Source: Carboxylicivirga longa (lineage in GTDB: Bacteria; Bacteroidota; Bacteroidia; Bacteroidales; Marinilabiliaceae). Taken from it: 64,000 bases of DNA. The notes under the pieces are model-generated. The model was not told the origin of the DNA, made no database searches, and worked only from the letters and a program-made list of their open reading frames with translations. Every line of letters begins with the position of its first letter. Within the stretch, counting starts at the first letter, position 1. Of the stretch, positions 62,223-64,000 are shown one piece after another. The position numbers were made by a program, and so were the translations under genes. The stretch is taken from assembly GCF_050589825.1 (NCBI RefSeq), contig NZ_JBNGOZ010000022.1, positions 16,956 through 80,955 on the forward strand. Direction: 5' to 3'.

Positions 62223-62801
62223 CTATGTAATATCATCCATCTGAATAATATTATTCAGAATCGCATAAACCGTTAAACCCGATACTGTTTTAATCCCCAA
62301 TTTACGTGTTATATTCTTGCGATGGGAGATAACAGTATGGATACTAATATACGTTTTATCTGCGATTTCTTTATTGGTTAAGCCCAAAGCCACCCCTTTA
62401 AGGATAGAACGCTCTCGAGGACTCAACTCTTCCGTGTCATTCTCCTTACTACCTCTCTTTACCTTTACCATAGCCGCCTGCAGCTTGCTATGTATAGATG
62501 CTTTTGTGTCCACAATAGAAAGATGATTATCGGGGGCATCGAGTGGTAAGAATGAATTAAAAACATAGATAAGCACCGCCTCATTTCTTTTCGCCTCCAC
62601 CAAAGAATGCATTTTCTCAGGATCGAGATAATTGGTATTAATCATTAAAAGATCTGGGTCAAAATCTTTTACAATATCACAGCAATCTTCATCCCTGCCA
62701 ATCATCTTAACCCCTGATATATCTTGAAACTTTTTAATAAGCTCAATTAATCCCACACCAATAACATGTGACTGCTCGGCAATTAGTACTTTAATCATCA
62801 C
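62223..62801 (-). CDS. LuxR-family regulator with degenerate receiver domain
   Basis: 192 residues. A receiver-like domain (~1-105) starts KVLIAEQSH where two acidic residues are expected, and the phospho-acceptor position is Asn55 (PDLLMINTNYL) instead of Asp. The C-terminal GerE helix-turn-helix is clear (LSPRERSILKGVALGLTNKEIADKTYISIHTVISHRKNITRKLGI). It is probably phosphorylation-independent and may be regulated by ligand or by its partner. Two bases downstream of the hemerythrin gene, so cotranscribed, and perhaps an iron, oxygen or NO stress regulator by association. Confidence 0.82.
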   Translation of the reverse strand: MMIKVLIAEQSHVIGVGLIELIKKFQDISGVKMIGRDEDCCDIVKDFDPDLLMINTNYLDPEKMHSLVEAKRNEAVLIYVFNSFLPLDAPDNHLSIVDTKASIHSKLQAAMVKVKRGSKENDTEELSPRERSILKGVALGLTNKEIADKTYISIHTVISHRKNITRKLGIKTVSGLTVYAILNNIIQMDDIT

Positions 62802-62803
62802 GC

Positions 62804-63526
62804 TTATTTAGACTTTGACATTAATTTCTCCTCCATATCCCTTACCCAGGGATACAGCACCGACTCTTCCAGCTCGGCATGATCCATTAGGTCACGCTCC
62901 AGGCGAAAAATATCAAACACAAGATTATTATATAAGCAGTTATTAACAGGTGGGGGCAGATATTTTAGCAAAATACTTTTCAAATCAAACAAAGACTCTT
63001 CGATATTACTGTGCTCCTCCTGAAATTGAACCATTAGTGGATGTTCCAAACGCGCCTTGGCACGGTCTCCGGTATTTAAGGCATTATTTAATGACAAAAT
63101 ATATGGGAAGACTTTAACCTCCTCCTGATCAATGTGCGTATTGAACTCTGTTATATATTTTCGAAAGAAATTTAATAGCAAAACCACGTTCTGCTCGTTG
63201 GTATCCACCTGACGCTCAAAATTCTTAATTTGACGCTCTATCTCTGGTATTCGATAATGCACATAGCATTTATGAGCATTTCTTAGGTAGGTAATCATCC
63301 ATTCAACCGGGAAGGCCTTGAATTTATTCCAATCTAAAAATTCTTTATCATGGAAAGAATTAGCAATCAGCAGAAAAAAATTAACATCAACGTTATGTGA
63401 GTGGCATACCTCGCTAACCGTTCTCTCTTTAAAACCCAGGGGTATTTCAAAACGCTGTATAACGGCCAGCAGCTGTATATCGTGTTGCACCACATCGACC
63501 ATTTTCATCTCACTGGTAATATGCAT
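62804..63526 (-). CDS. RIC/YtfE-like di-iron hemerythrin-domain protein
   Basis: 240 residues from the ATG at 63526; the frame extends upstream only through a TTG at 63547 that lies inside the promoter box. The N-terminus (~20-60) has the ScdA-N-like pattern ERTVSEVCHSHNVDVNFFLL with a conserved Cys and His. The C-terminal hemerythrin fold has candidate ligands: the His of VHYRIPEIE, the THIDQEEVKVFPY motif, the EEHSNIEE His and the DHAELEESVLYPW motif. Related proteins repair iron-sulfur clusters damaged by NO or oxidants. First gene of an operon with the LuxR-type and RDD genes. Confidence 0.82.
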   Translation of the reverse strand: MHITSEMKMVDVVQHDIQLLAVIQRFEIPLGFKERTVSEVCHSHNVDVNFFLLIANSFHDKEFLDWNKFKAFPVEWMITYLRNAHKCYVHYRIPEIERQIKNFERQVDTNEQNVVLLLNFFRKYITEFNTHIDQEEVKVFPYILSLNNALNTGDRAKARLEHPLMVQFQEEHSNIEESLFDLKSILLKYLPPPVNNCLYNNLVFDIFRLERDLMDHAELEESVLYPWVRDMEEKLMSKSK

Positions 63527-63544
63527 ATCAATTATATTTACGGG

Positions 63545-63552
63545 CAAAGATA
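63545..63552 (-). promoter_or_regulatory. -7 box of the hemerythrin operon
   Basis: The reverse strand reads TATCTTTGCCC, fitting TAnnTTTG, 19 bases before the ATG at 63526. Confidence 0.45.
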
Positions 63553-63880
63553 ATTTTTATTTGGAATCAATAAAAATAAACTCACCATTTCAAGCAGTAT
63601 TCAGAGCCAGCCCTAAACCTTAAAATAGTAAAGGCTATCAGCTTTAACAGGTATATCTTGCTTTTAAGCTGATAGCCTCTAGCTGATAGCTATTAGCTTA
63701 TTTAGATGATGACGTTCAAAACACACCATGAAATTCTTCTCACTACCTTTGAAGGCAGGTGTAGTACACCGCAGAAGACGGTAGGATGGGATTACAGCGG
63801 TATTTGGTAGCAACGGATCCCAGTTTTCCGATTCACCAATTCATCAGTTCAACTCCTCAGAATTCCACCCAACTTCCTAA

Positions 63881-63919
63881 ACGCAAAAAACCTCTTACTC
63901 ATTTCTGAATAAGAGGTTT
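63881..63919 (-). terminator. Intrinsic terminator of the rRNA operon
   Basis: On the reverse strand AAACCTCTTATTCA pairs with TGAGTAAGAGGTTT (one mismatch) and runs into T's, about ten bases past the 5S 3' end. Confidence 0.88.
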
Positions 63920-63928
63920 CTCTAAAAA

Positions 63929-64000
63929 AAGGCGGCGACCTACTCTCCCACTTCTACGCAGTACCATCGGCGCTATCGGGCTTAACTTCTCTGTTCGGAA
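63929..64000 (-). rRNA. rrf: 5S rRNA, 3' part (runs off right edge)
   Basis: The reverse strand reads TTCCGAACAGAGAAGTTAAG, then continues through ...GATGGTACTGC... and GGGAGAGTAGGTCGCCGCC, the universal 5S helix III/loop and 3' end. About 70 of ~110 bases are present. The 23S and 16S genes should lie beyond the window. Confidence 0.95.

Larger units (their letters stand above)
63527..63928. other. Spacer between the hemerythrin operon and the 5S rRNA, with repeats
   Basis: No gene in about 400 bases. AGGCTATCAGCTTTAA (63632-63647) faces TTAAGCTGATAGCCT (63664-63678), followed by further AGCTGATAGCTATTAGCT copies to about 63699. Such AGCTGATAGC repeats are widespread in Bacteroidota. The stretch 63700-63880 shows nothing I can name. 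Confidence 0.5.

Noticed and set aside
63632..63699. Repeated AGCTGATAGC units resembling a short repeat array
   Set aside because: Three irregular copies with inverted orientation and no spacers of equal length, so not a CRISPR.

Overview
The window looks like a chromosomal segment from a Bacteroidota bacterium, probably a fermentative marine or sediment member of the Marinilabiliales/Bacteroidales; that placement is inference. The support is: a TonB-dependent receptor, a secreted protease ending in a type IX secretion sorting domain, DUF4097-, DUF4465-, DUF4783-, DUF6340- and DUF4369/TlpA-like secreted proteins, a U32 peptidase of Bacteroidales type, and repeated promoter boxes of the Bacteroidota form TAnnTTTG, several continuing as TTTGCAGC. 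GC content is moderate and most intergenic regions are AT-rich.

Layout. 1-253 holds the N-terminus of a SLC13-type permease. 376-7612 carries a U32 protein, an NPCBM-containing glycoside hydrolase and a TonB-dependent receptor. 7843-13950 is a + strand run: beta-strand-repeat exported protein, Xaa-Pro aminopeptidase, family 2 glycosyltransferase, TlpA-like thioredoxin, DUF4465-type lipoprotein. 14057-17505 carries the T9SS-sorted trypsin-like protease and a cation/proton antiporter. 17690-23177 is an acid-producing or acid-activating cluster on the - strand in the order pta, a divergent 3-hydroxyacyl-CoA dehydrogenase, ackA, ptb, buk. This should interconvert acyl-CoA, acyl phosphate and acid plus ATP for acetate and for butyrate or branched acids. 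23721-32634 is mixed housekeeping: a TonB-C/plug fusion, omega-amidase, YitT, a barrel protein, DUF819, PBP4, DUF6340, FabG. 32987-37345 is an efflux operon (TetR, TolC, HlyD-type adaptor, ABC-2 permease) whose promoter is bracketed by two palindromic operators.

37516-42000 is an eroded accessory patch: fragments of a gene of unknown function and of a HlyD secretion protein, a possible IS21-like remnant, two secreted protease-like proteins, and a complete but inactivated IS (41090-41984) with 15-bp inverted ends. It is followed by two methyl-accepting chemotaxis proteins flanking an orphan sucD, then an array of at least four tRNA-Asp genes interrupted by a 95-N assembly gap. 48605-58110 is core: pyk, aroQ, xerD, valS, a transglutaminase lipoprotein, nadC, a DUF4783 protein, rlmH. 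The end has a 1228-residue NtrY-like histidine kinase, a RIC-type hemerythrin, pseudo-receiver LuxR regulator and RDD protein operon, and the 3' part of a 5S rRNA with its terminator, so an rRNA operon lies just beyond the right edge.

I found no CRISPR array, prophage or clear defence system. The least expected items are the divergent dehydrogenase among the acyl kinases, the pseudo-receiver regulator paired with a RIC protein, a two-copy terminator-hairpin family sharing TTATCGGATGAC, and a long palindromic non-coding element upstream of pta.
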